Assembly: GCA_033439765.1 (NCBI GenBank)
Contig: JAULSN010000002.1
Span: forward strand, 248,001-312,000
DNA from: Lasiosphaeria ovina
Taxonomy: Eukaryota > Ascomycota > Sordariomycetes > Sordariales > Lasiosphaeriaceae
Direction of reading: 5' to 3'
DNA length: 64,000 nucleotides
Under the pieces are notes generated by a model, which did no database searches, had not been told where the DNA came from, and saw only the letters and a program-made list of their open reading frames with translations. Shown piece after piece: positions 31,158-41,488 of this stretch (position 1 is its first letter; each line of letters begins with the position of its first letter). Both the position numbers and the translations under genes were made by a program.

Positions 31158-32211
31158 ATGGTGGCATCAGCTCGGGGCCGGATGGAGGCGCATTGCCGAC
31201 GGCCTGTCCTGTGTACATATATGTAGAGGGGGGTTAATCGAAGAGAGGATGCCCGATTTATTAGCCTGCCGAAGCCACGAACAAGATGCCGTGCCTTCCG
31301 CTGCCCGCCCTCTGTGTCTGCGAGTTTTCCTTGTGCTGCACGTTCCGACGGATGATACACGAGGACTGAGCTCCAGGGAAGCATTTTCGGTGCTTACCAT
31401 ATTGCCGAATCCGTGTTACCAATCCTTCCTCTACTACTGTGAGCCAGTCTTTCGGTCTCCGCGACAGCATAACAACTCTGCCGCCTCAAGGTCTCGCCCC
31501 TTAAGAGCAAGCGATGGGTTTGTCTCTTTCCTGAGTTTGTGCTAATTTTAGTTACTCATTACCTGCTAGTCTTGTCAACGGAGCTACGATCTCTGGCATG
31601 CGCGGTGCTACATATTGTGGGTGCGTTGCAGCGAATGTTTAGCTCCGAGATACTCGTAGGGGGTTGCGAGAATCACGCCCCTGAAAGCAAGCCTTTGAGA
31701 CGAGGCATCTCGGTTACAGCAAGCGCTGGGCAAGCCATTCTTTACTGTCTATTGCACTGTTATGTCAAGGAGCAGGTAGCATGGAGATGCTGGCTAGACA
31801 CTCGGTACTGAAGCTCAGCTTGAAAGCGCATCACGATACCTATTTTTTGCTGGAGACAAGCCAAGAATGTTGGCGCCGACGTCTTTACTGGGATTTTTGC
31901 TACTCTCCCTACTTACAAACTCACAATTAGACTAAGTTAAGCTCAGGTGTTGAGCAAGAGAGTTGGAGGTCAATTGCCAGCGCATGGCTGCAAGACCGCC
32001 CATACCCCTAACCCTAAATGGGAACAGCGTCGCTCTTCCTAAATACACCCTCCATGCAGCAGCTATCAAGCGGAAACAACTGCTGCATCCTCCTAGACTA
32101 AACTTCAACTAACAGATTGACCAAACGCGATCTGGCTCACATCAAGGAAGCCTGTGACAAAAGGTCTGGTCTGAGACGCTTAGCTTATCTTAGCAGATCA
32201 ACCACATCAAA
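31158..32211. other. intergenic DNA
   Basis: 1.05 kb between subunit k and the lactonase gene. CCCCTAACCCTAAAT at about 32008-32022 resembles two telomere repeats. No gene seen. Confidence 0.45.
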
Positions 32212-33612
32212 ATGGCAGCTGTGACCATTTCGTCCATCACTGAAGCGTTATGCGCCGTCGAGGTAAATAGCCAAAGCTTACCTCACTTTGTCGTCGCCGC
32301 CTCGTTTGAAGGCGCCCGACTTATAATACGTTAATTCAATGAGACTTGACTCCACAGCACGTAGATTTGCGTCATATCGCAGCGAGAAAGGCAGCAAGAT
32401 CGTTCGAGGACATGGACCTTGATGTAATCTCCATCAGGCGGTACAGCCCGGGATTCGCCTCGATAACAGGGCCGGGGCAGTTCTGGTACTCTCTGATACT
32501 TTCGACGCGCGAGTCGTCTCGGGCCCCCCTTTTCCATGACGTCTGCGCCTATCTGCCCAAGCACAACGAGCTGTACGTCTCCTCCAACATCGTGCCGCGC
32601 GCCAACAGCTCCCAGCTGCCCATCATCCTCATATCGCGAATCCACCTCAACCGCGACGTGACCGGCGCCGTCCAGACCGTCGACTGGCAGAAACTGCGAT
32701 CGCCGGACAATATGCCCATGCCCGCCGGCGGCGCCCCCTACCGCGAAGGCGTTCTCTACTGCTCGCAGGGCAACACGGCCCCGGACACGGGCGGGCTCTA
32801 CTACATGCCGCAGGGCGGCCGGCCCGAGCCCGTCGTGACCAGCTTCTTCGGCCGCGACTTCAACTCGGTCAACAGCGTCGCCGTCGCCAGCGACGGGTCC
32901 CTGTGGTTCACGGACCCCTGCCACGGCTTCGAGCGGGAGTCCCGCGGCCCGCCTCAGCTGCCCTGCCACGTCTACCGCTTCGATCCCGGCTCGGGCGACC
33001 TGCGCGTCGTCGCCGACGGCCTCGGTCGCCCCCACGGCATCGCCCTCAGCCCTGACGAGAGCACCGTCTACGTCACCGACACCGACGCCGTGCGCGCCGA
33101 CGCCTCGCGCGACCTGACGCGGTAGGAGCCGTCCACACACATCCATCCCTCGCGTGCTCTTTTTAGCTGTCAGTCCGGTCAGAGGGTAACTAACCGGAAT
33201 TCATGCTCCGACAGTGCGGCAACGATATACGCCTTTGACGTTGTCAAGCGGTCGGGCGCCCCGTTCCTCGCCAACAAGCGAGTTTTCGCCTACGCACTCA
33301 CCAGCATCCCCATGGGCGTCGCGTGCGACGGCGCGGGAAACGTCTGGGCGGGCTGTGCCGACGGCGTCGAGATCTGGAGTGCCGGCGGCGAGATCTTGGG
33401 CGTCATGGAGGTTCCCGGTGAGTTCTCCCAAAGCGTGCGACGCCAGACATGATACACGCTGGACTTGGTGCTAATTCCGAGACTGGCCACCAGGCGGCGT
33501 GACGAGCATCGCGTTTGGAACCGGCGGCGAGGTCTTCCTCTGTGCCGAGCAGAGGCTGTGGATGCTAAGACTGAAACATGGAGCTGGGGCTGACCTCATG
33601 TCTGATTCTTGA
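32212..33612 (+). CDS. SMP-30/gluconolactonase-like beta-propeller protein, 4 exons, 378 residues
   Basis: Exons 32212-32262, 32358-33121, 33215-33417 and 33494-33612 join in phase with introns of 95, 93 and 76 bp, each with GT...AG and branch-like CTAAC or CTAAT. Propeller motifs include FHDVCAYLPKHNELYVSSN, NSVAVASDGSLWFTDP, GRPHGIALSPDESTVYVTDT, IPMGVACDGAGNVWAG and GGVTSIAFGTGGEVFLC. This is the fungal lactonohydrolase branch of the SMP-30/LRE superfamily, in which metal-bound propellers hydrolyse lactones of sugars or related substrates. No signal peptide is evident, so it may be intracellular. The exact substrate is not deducible. The splice model is internally consistent and gives a complete propeller. 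Confidence 0.85.
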
Positions 33613-34194
33613 TGCTGGGGTTGAGAACTTGGAGCGGCCGTGTTAGGCGCTGATATCATGGCAGTCGTGATACTTTGCACACTGTAGCTCCGCCGAGGAT
33701 ATGCTTACAGGTACATGCGTACACACTGTGGCCGCCCTGTTGACGCGGTGAAAAGATTACCACAGCACGAAAACGGCCGTAAAGCACTGGTCCAGGGATC
33801 TTAGTTCATGGTAAAAGAATGTGATTTCTGGAATTCTAAAGAATGGCTAGTAAAAGAAGGAAACGAGCGATTCCGATCCTCGGGTCGGAATTAGGTGGAC
33901 CCCTTGTTGCCCTGGCCCTCTGAACCCCTGATCACTTTGCACGATAATTATTCATTCTCTCGGAGGAAAAAACTTTAAACTCGTGTCAGCATGTACTTGT
34001 TTATGCATAATCGGAAGGGGGTACTGGCGTTGTTGGGGATCAGACGTACCCTCAAGTCCCGTATTCAAGGAGCTTGCGATTTGGTCAGGGCGTTTTTATA
34101 GCCCTGGCGAGTAGCCCCGGAGCGTCAATTCTCCCGAGTCCTCTGAAGTGGACTTTTTATAGAACCGTGGTGCTAGTCGAAGTTCCGCTCCAGG
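33613..34194. other. intergenic DNA
   Basis: No gene seen. Stops are dense in all frames between 33620 and 34190. Confidence 0.5.
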
Positions 34195-35963
34195 TTATAG
34201 CCAGTAATACTCAGGACGGTCGCTCTCATCCATAATCTCGTCCTTCAGCGCCGCAACTAGCTCCGCTGATGTAGCACGACACCGTCGTAGCCTGATAGGT
34301 GCCTGACTAGTGACCGCTAGGGTCCCTGTGGGGATTGAGATACTCCCTCCGCCTCCAGAGCGCAAAGAAGATTTCGTATCGTCCGGCTCTCAGTTCTTGA
34401 CATACGCCGTCATACCCATATGAGGTGGCAGCTCTACCACAAGGAGCCTCTTTCGGACAAGGTTCAGAAGTTCCCCAAGGGCCGTCTTCCCGTCGCAGGC
34501 TAGCCCTTCGGCCAGGAAGTCCATCCACTTCTCGACGACGTGCTTGAGTTTTCCCGTCGCCTCTCTTCCGGGAGTCTCTTCGACCACGTACTACGGGTTC
34601 GGCCCTCCGTGCTCGCCTCGGATGTTGGACCGGAGGTTCTTGACGCCTTTATAGCCGTGCAAAAGCCATAAGACAATCTCCAGGATGAGACAGCCCATTG
34701 ACCAGATGTCTGTCGCATTGCCGGCTCATAAATTTCACCGTTTTCAGTTCAACTTCGGGGGGGTTCATACATGTCTTTGAATGACCTCCTATCCAAGTGA
34801 GACTTGGATAGACCCCAGTCGCCGATTTCGAGTGTGCCAATAATGTTGTCTTCATAAGGACCAAACGGAGTATATTTCTCGGCTTTATGTCACCGTGCCG
34901 GATGCAAAGTTCGTGAATGGTCTTCAGCCTTTCAACCAGGCCGACGAGTTCCGTTACCGTTTGCTTCACCAACTTGGCGGATAGCGCGGGGCTCAGAAAT
35001 TGAGTGAAAAGGTTCCAAAGATTCGCCCCTTCTGCCCATTCGAAAACCAGGTAATACGATCTTTCTGAACCAATGTCAGATCTGGTGAAGGCGGTTATAG
35101 AGCGGAGTACATGGTCTCCGGGACCGACTCGGGCGTCCAACCCTCTCATCGTCTTAGCTTCGTTCGCCCAGGTATCGGCGATCCTATGGCGCGCAATTGA
35201 GTCTCGGCCTGGCAGTCAGCCGAAGTATCTTTTTCTGCCACTCGGCTACTCGAAGGACCGGGGCCAAATTCCCACGTACCTTATCTCCGTAACGAGGCGG
35301 CGGAAGTATCTCCTTATTCACTTTGCCAAAAGCTCCTTGTGGGGGGTCCGCTGCTCCCGAATCTGCTGTCCCGCCCTTCTCCGGGTGCAAGAAGAAAGGA
35401 AGTCTCGTCGAGTCCAGTAACAAGCAGTGAAGCGGCCCCTGTGGGAATGTCGGGCTCAGAAACATGTCCTGAACCGACAGGAATTCTCTGCACATGTTCA
35501 TGCGCTCGGCCTCTCGTTCCTTTAGCTTCATGAACTTGGGGTCGCTGTCGAGCACTAGGCCCTTTTGCTTAGCGTCTTCCGACAGCTTCTGGGTGTCCTT
35601 TTGGATAATCTCCAGCCCCAGCGCATGCTTAAGCTTCGCTTCCTCCATAGGGAGGCGTTTGTCCAGAAGGCTGCATGTATCCGGGTCAAATTGGTCGGTT
35701 TGGAAGAAACGGTAGACGAGATGGGGCTTCTTGAGAGAGATGGCGAATGTTTTGAGTCCGAATCTCCGGATATCTCGGGCAACTTGTGGGCACTCGTCCT
35801 TGTCGATGGCACCTTCGTCAAGTGCCTCTAGAACCTCCAGGAGCCTCTCTTCGCTCAAGAGGTCGGACAGCCAGTTGGCGGGGACGAACTCTTTGCGGGC
35901 GGTATTCGTCAGCCGTCGGTCCTGAATTTCGTGCCAGAGAGATTCTATCTTCTCGGGAGCCAT
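34195..35963 (-). pseudogene. decayed fungal protein-kinase gene
   Basis: The first exon (35963 to about 35279) is intact: MAPEKIESLWHEIQDRRLTN and about 220 further residues to RYGDK, followed by a plausible intron with GTACGT donor, GGCTGACTG branch and GCCATAG acceptor at about 35189. The kinase fold follows: YYLVFEWAEGANLW (hinge), RHGDIKPRNIL (catalytic loop), then in another frame EIGDWGLSKSHLDRR (activation segment, DWG for DFG), PPEVE, then in a third frame TDIWSMGCLILEIVLWLLHG. At least two or three frameshifts, and TAG stops at about 34590 and 34395, separate these parts, ending with RATSAELVAAL. This type of N-terminal extension plus kinase occurs in fungal genes near HET and NLR-type loci. 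Not functional as read. Confidence 0.75.
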
Positions 35964-36178
35964 TGCAATTTTCTTGGAGTTGATAGTCAGAAACCGAGTT
36001 TTTCTCGCTGCCCGGTACCTGATTCAAGGTTGAGCATGTATGGGGGTGGCAGCCCTCGCCATCGACGAACCACGGAGAGCTGCCGATCGAATTTTGCATC
36101 ACACGCCCGATTTCTTCTTGAAATGCATCGCGGCCACGGCCCTGATGTGGAGTTTCCTCATCCACAAACATTTAATAT
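35964..36178. other. short gap between two diverging pseudogenes
   Basis: About 215 bp between kinase and S8 pseudogene starts. Any original start codon of the S8 gene is no longer clear here; a TAA at 36173 is in its frame. Confidence 0.4.
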
Positions 36179-37210
36179 GTGAAGAGCAAGCTCTACGATA
36201 TATTAGAGGCTGAGAAGCCCGACTATACCCGGACAAATTTTCTCGACGCTATTCGCGGATGCCTGAACTTCAATGCGTCTCTAAACTTATTGAAGAGCTC
36301 ACAGGCCCGGAATAAACACGCGAAACTCGGATATCTTGTGAGGGAGACTATTTACTTGAATATCATCAAGCCCCTCGAACTGAACTTATCGTTGGTCAAC
36401 CGGTACGAAGACTATCTGGCTACACGTAACTTGCGGCTAGATGGATTTGCCCATCAAAGCACATACCCTGATCTCGACGCTTCGATCAACAATCAAGAAC
36501 GCCCCCGCAGACGGTCAATGATCCAACCCGCCCAAGGTCCTCTCCTTGGGCCTACAGATGCCAGGACACAAATTTATTCATTCGGCAGGTCGAATGAAAG
36601 TGGAATGGCGATCATGTTCGACGGAAGGGCGGTGGATCCTCGCGAGGAGTAAGTCCATCGTCCTCTTTGACATCGAACTGGCACATCCTTGAGACCCTAG
36701 GGTGGGTCGAACAACTGATGTCGACTTTCCTATCCGTTCCCCTTGAATCACATATGTTTCCCAAGCTGCTACGTTTTTGGCAGACCTAGAATCGTATCAT
36801 ACCGAGCGTATCAAGGAAAAGGCGGAAGCTCGTCGTGAAGCTAGAAAGAGAAGAATCCGTACAACAGTCCTTGACACCGGCATTGACGAGAATGACTCAT
36901 TTATCTCTGCCAAGCTCGACGACATCATGGTGGAGCGTCAGAAGCAGCACAGAAAACGAACCCGAGCTAGGAAGAGCGGGCAGCAGAGCGCAACACGGCG
37001 ACCACTTCCTCTATTGAAAGACTTCAGCCCCATTCGAGGGAAGCGGAATTTTGTAGATGCGGACTAAAAGGAAGATGCGCCCGACTCATGTGGCCACGGG
37101 ACACACGTGCTCGGTTTGTTGCTCACTGCCGCCCCAGACGCTGACATTTATGTGGCCAAGATATCTGAGAGCATCGAGTTCCAAGATACCGGTTCTGTGG
37201 TGGAGGTAAA
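36179..37210 (+). pseudogene. truncated subtilisin-like (S8) peptidase pseudogene
   Basis: The first block (36179-36650) is a helical N-terminal region (YDILEAEKPDYTRTNFLDAI, RETIYLNIIKPLELNLS, TRNLRLDGFAH). After a possible GTAAGT intron it resumes at about 36780 with HTERIKEKAEARREARKRRI and TTVLDTGIDEND, the S8 catalytic Asp motif. A TAA at 37065 interrupts the frame, which continues as DSCGHGTHVLGLLLTAAPDA, the catalytic His motif, then IYVAKISESIEFQD, and ends at TGA near 37210. The catalytic Ser region is absent. The frame breaks off where MITE-like sequence begins. S8 domains of this layout are known as effector parts of fungal NLR-like or HET-region proteins. Non-functional. Confidence 0.78.
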
Positions 37211-37427
37211 TTGACCCTTTTAGCCATTGTGCCATCAGTAGCTGAGGGAGGTAGTCATTATTAGGATCCCTATTCTAGAATCTTGGCGGCCTTTCTCTAT
37301 CCTAGAAATACCTATGACGGCTTCTCCTAGCCGGTGTACGGATATTTTCTATGATCCGTGCTCTCTGTAAGTATCTAATAGGTACGTACCACGCCACTAA
37401 ACATTCAGGGATTGGACTGTAATGGGA
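37211..37427 (+). mobile_element. MITE-like element, truncated copy 1
   Basis: Shares with the inverted copy at 41038-41289 the segments GAGGNAGTNATTATTNGNATCCCTATT, AATACCTAT, TAGCCGGTNTACGGATATTTTCT and the end CCACGCCACTAAACATTCAGGGATTGGACTGTA. Its left TIR is missing; it starts where the S8 pseudogene ends. Confidence 0.6.
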
Positions 37428-37847
37428 CCCTGATTAGAACCCCATGGAAAAGGGGTTAGTCGCATTTGGACGATAAAAACACCGTCGGCTTTCGCAAACA
37501 GATGACCACAAGTCAACCTCTGCAAATCCAACCACGATCAAAGAGTCTGGAAGGGTGTACAGTAGCAAGCCTGGCCGGGGTGGCCAGAACGAAGCATGGG
37601 TGGGTAGCTCTGCAGCAGCAACATCTACACCAGGATCATCGCAACTGAGACCAAGGCAGCAACAGCAGCTCAGGACCACGCACGATAACGGGAATTGTCA
37701 AGGGCAACAATCCACCAAGCGCATAGTTATGTTGCTTTCCTCGACGGGGCTTACTACTTAATTACTTCCGTTGACCAAGAAGTCCCGCGCAACTGCTGAA
37801 CTTGCCCAAGTCTCAAATCTCCAGCTAGAGAAAGGAAAGAAAAGGAA
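37428..37847. other. intergenic DNA downstream of the HET gene
   Basis: 420 bp, no gene seen. Confidence 0.45.
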
Positions 37848-40745
37848 TCAGCGGAAGATCATGGTCGTCGCAGGGTATTCCCGCGGCGTAGCCTGCCCTA
37901 GCATGAAGCCATGCAGGTAGCAGCCGCCTACGAGCACGTGCTCGTCCCGGTCCGTGGTGTCTTCTTGTTGGCGGCGGGCAAGCTGTCGCACTACAAAGGG
38001 CATCGACGCCCCCCAGATGATACACACGAGGTCGCCTACTACGCTCCCGGGAGGAACCAGCCCGAGGTGTCCGCGGTCGGTTATGGCTAGACGGCGGGCA
38101 AGGCTTGCCTTGTGCAAGGCGGACATAGCTCTCCTGATGTCGGCCCGGCTCACGTCGGCCCGGTCGATGGCCGGTGCCGGGCCCGGCCACGGGGGCGTGA
38201 GGTCCGCCACGCACAGGGTCGCGGCCCTCAGCCGCCCGAGCTCTTCGTCCTGGAACGGGGGCCCCCTTTGAGCCTCGCAGTCGCCAAAGATGGTCCGCCA
38301 GATGACGTTGTCGACGTCTTCGGGGTGGTACTGGTCTCGCGATATGTGGCTCGCGAGTCGAGCGGCCTCTGTGAGGAAGCGCCTGAGGCATAGATTTTCT
38401 GCTTTTTCGTCATCGGCGGCAGTGTATACGCCCCCCATCTGAGCTATGCATCCGACGGCCGAGGCCGACATGCTAATCAGCGCAGGAATTATCTCGCCAT
38501 TTTCGTCTGCAACCTCGTTGATTTCCTTCCCTGGGCCCCCTTTGGGCCGACCGGCCCAATACCCCTGGTCGTCGAAGATGGGATGTTCCAGGTAGGAAGT
38601 GTTGTAATGAGGAACCCAAGAAGACAGCGCAAGATCCCGGGGCTTTGGATTCCGGGCAAAGAGGCTGAAGGTCTTGCGAGGCCGCAGTCGTCGCAATGAT
38701 ATCGGATCAACCCACATTTCAGGCCCACCGCTGTACCCGCATCCGGCATGCTGCAGAAGGTCGAGCTGCTCGGAAGGAGTGGTGAGGACGAAGCGTGTGG
38801 CATCCTGGACGACCTGGGCCTCAGACGTGTGGTTGCTGTAGTCGATCGTTATGCGGCCTTTCCATTCGTCCCTAGCAAGGCCCAAGACGGCGTATACCGC
38901 GTCCTTTGGTTCGGTAGCTTGGAAACCTGTCGAAAGTCCAAGAAGAGTTCCTAGGGGCAGGCACCCGATCCCGGTTCCACCTCCGTCTCTGCTGTCTATA
39001 ATAGCTTGAGCAAAGTCACGTAGGGCTGGCGATAGCCTCTCCAGCGTCTCTTCATTGGCATCGACACCCCACACCAGGAAGCGAATAAAGGCGATTTTCG
39101 TGGCCCAAGCAATTCCCGTCATTATTTCATCAGACCAGGCCATGACAGAGTCCTTCAGAGAGTTGTCACGGCTCAGACAGACGGACATGTCCGACCATGG
39201 CAACTCCTCATGCCCATGCTTGAGCACCACGTCTTTCGCGAGCACGAGCTCCTGAATGATCCACCGCCGGCCAAAGAAGTCGCTGCGGAACAGCTCTGTT
39301 ACCTTTTGCCACTTGTACCCGTCGCCCTGCAAGAGTTCGCGTATCTCTTGGTGGTTCCAGTACTCCTTTGGCGCGGAGGGCTGGTTGGTGGCGATGGCTC
39401 TGAGAACTGTTAGAGCTCCGGCTCCCCGGCTCGAGTCTCCTACCCAAGCGACGACCCTCGAGGCGTTGCGGTAGATGCTGCCCATCATGGCGACCTGGCG
39501 ATTTCTCTCGCCGTAGTCAGTTTCACCATCCTCGGCATTGACACCTGCTTGGTTGATACAGATGGCGTCGATCCATATCGTTCTGGGTTCGTGCGGATGC
39601 TGCAAGCCCCTGAGGAGCTTGAAGGCCGTCCTGTTTACACAGAGATAACGGCCATCGATGAGAATGGGATATATTGCCCATCCAGAACCCCAGCGGTATG
39701 ATATCGCCTCGTATTGATCGTGAGCTGGGCTCTCCTGATCGACCCGGGCCGGTTCGAGCTGTGCCTTGAGGGTCCATCGCGACCGTGGCGCGAGCCTCAG
39801 CACGCGGAACCCGTTACTACCCAAGCTCTCATACTTGTAGTACGCCCCCATCCCTATCCAGCACATGACGCTAAGCCAGCCAGAAACCAGCCTCAGCCAC
39901 AGCATGCCGGTCTGGGGCCCGTCGCGGACGAATACCACGACCCCGCGGGCGCGCTTGATCGCTCGCCGCGACATGCGCGAGGCGACACCACGTGCAACGA
40001 ATCTTGTATACACGAAGCAGTGCGAGAAAAAGTAGGGATTATCGTCGAGAATGAGGGGGACAAAGAACGCGACAGAAAGAGCCGCAAGGAGGGCAAGGCG
40101 GATCCTGTGACTGGGAACGAAGCTGACGATGCCCGGATAGACGGCGGGCAGACCGAGACCGACTAAAAAATATGCCAGCCACGTCACGAAGGCAGCCCTC
40201 TGCTCGAACGTCTCCTGGACCTGGATTTCGGTGAATGCACGGTCCGACGGCCGACTATGCAAGTCGGCGACGATCTCGATGGCATCGAGGAGCACGAGTC
40301 CGCCAGGACGGACGATAGACGGCAAGCTGAAGGCGACTATGATCCAGTAAACGGCATAATGGCGCGCTCTTGATGTCCTTCCTTGGTTGTTCTTATTGTT
40401 GTAGCAATAACAGACGAAACTGATAACTATCAAGACATATATTTGCCAGCGATTCAGCAGCTCGAACCAGAAGAAGCCGAAGAAAACTAGCAGGAGGACG
40501 TTCTTGAGGATGCGCTGAAAGACGTCGAGCCAGGCCTTGTATGCTCTCGTCGAGCTCAGTCCTAGCAGCGTTGGGATAAATGCCGCAGTGGTCTCTGCTG
40601 TTGTCGAGACGGCTTGCTGCGGCGGAACACCTAACTCAGCTGGCTTGGCGGACTCGGTGTCGTCCGCGACCCCGGCCTGTCCTGGCGGCGATGTTGGCAG
40701 GAGCCTGCTACGAGGCTTGGCCCTGTTTTCAATTGCTGTGTCCAT
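37848..40745 (-). CDS. HET-domain protein with N-terminal transmembrane region, single exon, 965 residues
   Basis: HET domains mediate heterokaryon incompatibility and cell death in filamentous ascomycetes. Residues about 60-310 contain several hydrophobic helices (ILKNVLLLVFFGFFWFELL, IYVLIVISFVCYCY, FVTWLAYFLVGLGLP, IRLALLAALSVAFFVPLIL). The HET domain starts near residue 343: YEAISYRWGS, then TIWIDAICINQ at about 390-400, QVAMMGSIYRNASRVVAWVG and FGRRWIIQELVLAK. The remaining ~450 residues have the usual weakly conserved fungal HET C-terminus. There is no NACHT or repeat domain. The frame is open and long, so it appears intact, unlike the kinase and S8 remnants next to it. Membrane anchoring of a HET domain is less usual than soluble forms. 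Confidence 0.88.
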   Translation of the reverse strand: MDTAIENRAKPRSRLLPTSPPGQAGVADDTESAKPAELGVPPQQAVSTTAETTAAFIPTLLGLSSTRAYKAWLDVFQRILKNVLLLVFFGFFWFELLNRWQIYVLIVISFVCYCYNNKNNQGRTSRARHYAVYWIIVAFSLPSIVRPGGLVLLDAIEIVADLHSRPSDRAFTEIQVQETFEQRAAFVTWLAYFLVGLGLPAVYPGIVSFVPSHRIRLALLAALSVAFFVPLILDDNPYFFSHCFVYTRFVARGVASRMSRRAIKRARGVVVFVRDGPQTGMLWLRLVSGWLSVMCWIGMGAYYKYESLGSNGFRVLRLAPRSRWTLKAQLEPARVDQESPAHDQYEAISYRWGSGWAIYPILIDGRYLCVNRTAFKLLRGLQHPHEPRTIWIDAICINQAGVNAEDGETDYGERNRQVAMMGSIYRNASRVVAWVGDSSRGAGALTVLRAIATNQPSAPKEYWNHQEIRELLQGDGYKWQKVTELFRSDFFGRRWIIQELVLAKDVVLKHGHEELPWSDMSVCLSRDNSLKDSVMAWSDEIMTGIAWATKIAFIRFLVWGVDANEETLERLSPALRDFAQAIIDSRDGGGTGIGCLPLGTLLGLSTGFQATEPKDAVYAVLGLARDEWKGRITIDYSNHTSEAQVVQDATRFVLTTPSEQLDLLQHAGCGYSGGPEMWVDPISLRRLRPRKTFSLFARNPKPRDLALSSWVPHYNTSYLEHPIFDDQGYWAGRPKGGPGKEINEVADENGEIIPALISMSASAVGCIAQMGGVYTAADDEKAENLCLRRFLTEAARLASHISRDQYHPEDVDNVIWRTIFGDCEAQRGPPFQDEELGRLRAATLCVADLTPPWPGPAPAIDRADVSRADIRRAMSALHKASLARRLAITDRGHLGLVPPGSVVGDLVCIIWGASMPFVVRQLARRQQEDTTDRDEHVLVGGCYLHGFMLGQATPREYPATTMIFR

Positions 40746-41037
40746 GTTGGGTAATTAGGCGCTCATGTTTCTCGGTGGCGGAGGAGGATACGGCTGGCGA
40801 GTGTGAATGTTCAGCTGGAGTTCCATGGCACGTGTTTTCCCTTCTTTTTTGGAGCACCGGGCTGTGAAGTATGTACACAGCAGCTAAATGATAAGAATCC
40901 TCTCTAGTCGGGTCAGCTAAAATGGAAAGAGAAACTAGAGCGGATACGGATGCAGCCTAGGACGGATTGGATCAAATGATGTGTGCCTGCGAGTGCCCAA
41001 TCAAAGCGTGCCAATATAACTGTTGAAGCTTCCTACG
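40746..41037. other. upstream region of the HET gene
   Basis: 292 bp with CT/GA-rich segments; no gene. Confidence 0.4.
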
Positions 41038-41289
41038 TACAATCCTCCAATCCCTGAATGTCTGTTGGCGTGGCACTTAGGAAGGAAAAGAAAATAGCAA
41101 ATAAACCGGCCAGGAAGGGTCTTTAATAGGTATTTCGATAGAAGGAATAGACGTCTAGGATTCCAAAATAGGGATTCAAATAGCTATTGCCTCCCTTGGC
41201 GAAAAACCCTTACGGCGAGTCGCAAGATGCTAAGGCCATTTGGATCTGGGAAAGTACCAACTCAATAAACATTCAAGGATTGGATTGTA
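41038..41289 (-). mobile_element. MITE-like element, complete copy 2, about 252 bp
   Basis: Its two ends are inverted repeats. The left end reads TACAATCCTCCAATCCCTGA and continues ATGTCTGTTGG. The right end, read inward, gives TACAATCCAATCCTTGAATG then TTTATTG. No ORF is inside. It is homologous in inverted orientation to 37211-37427. The class is not assigned; target duplication is not clear. Confidence 0.65.
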
Positions 41290-41488
41290 CGGATAGTTAC
41301 AGATTGTAATGCCCTCAGCGAGGCAGCAATGATCCCGCACATTTTACTAATAGCTATCGGAACTGCAGAGACGTGTTTCCCTTCCACCTGATGATGAATT
41401 ATTATACAGAGGAATTTTGAGTAGAGCAAAATGTTAAGAGCACATACCAGCACAGGGTTGTGATCAGCAGGGAGGTGCAACCCAGTCC

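Noticed and set aside
32008..32022. CCCCTAACCCTAA as an interstitial telomere repeat
   Set aside because: Only two repeat units; too short to call a telomeric remnant.
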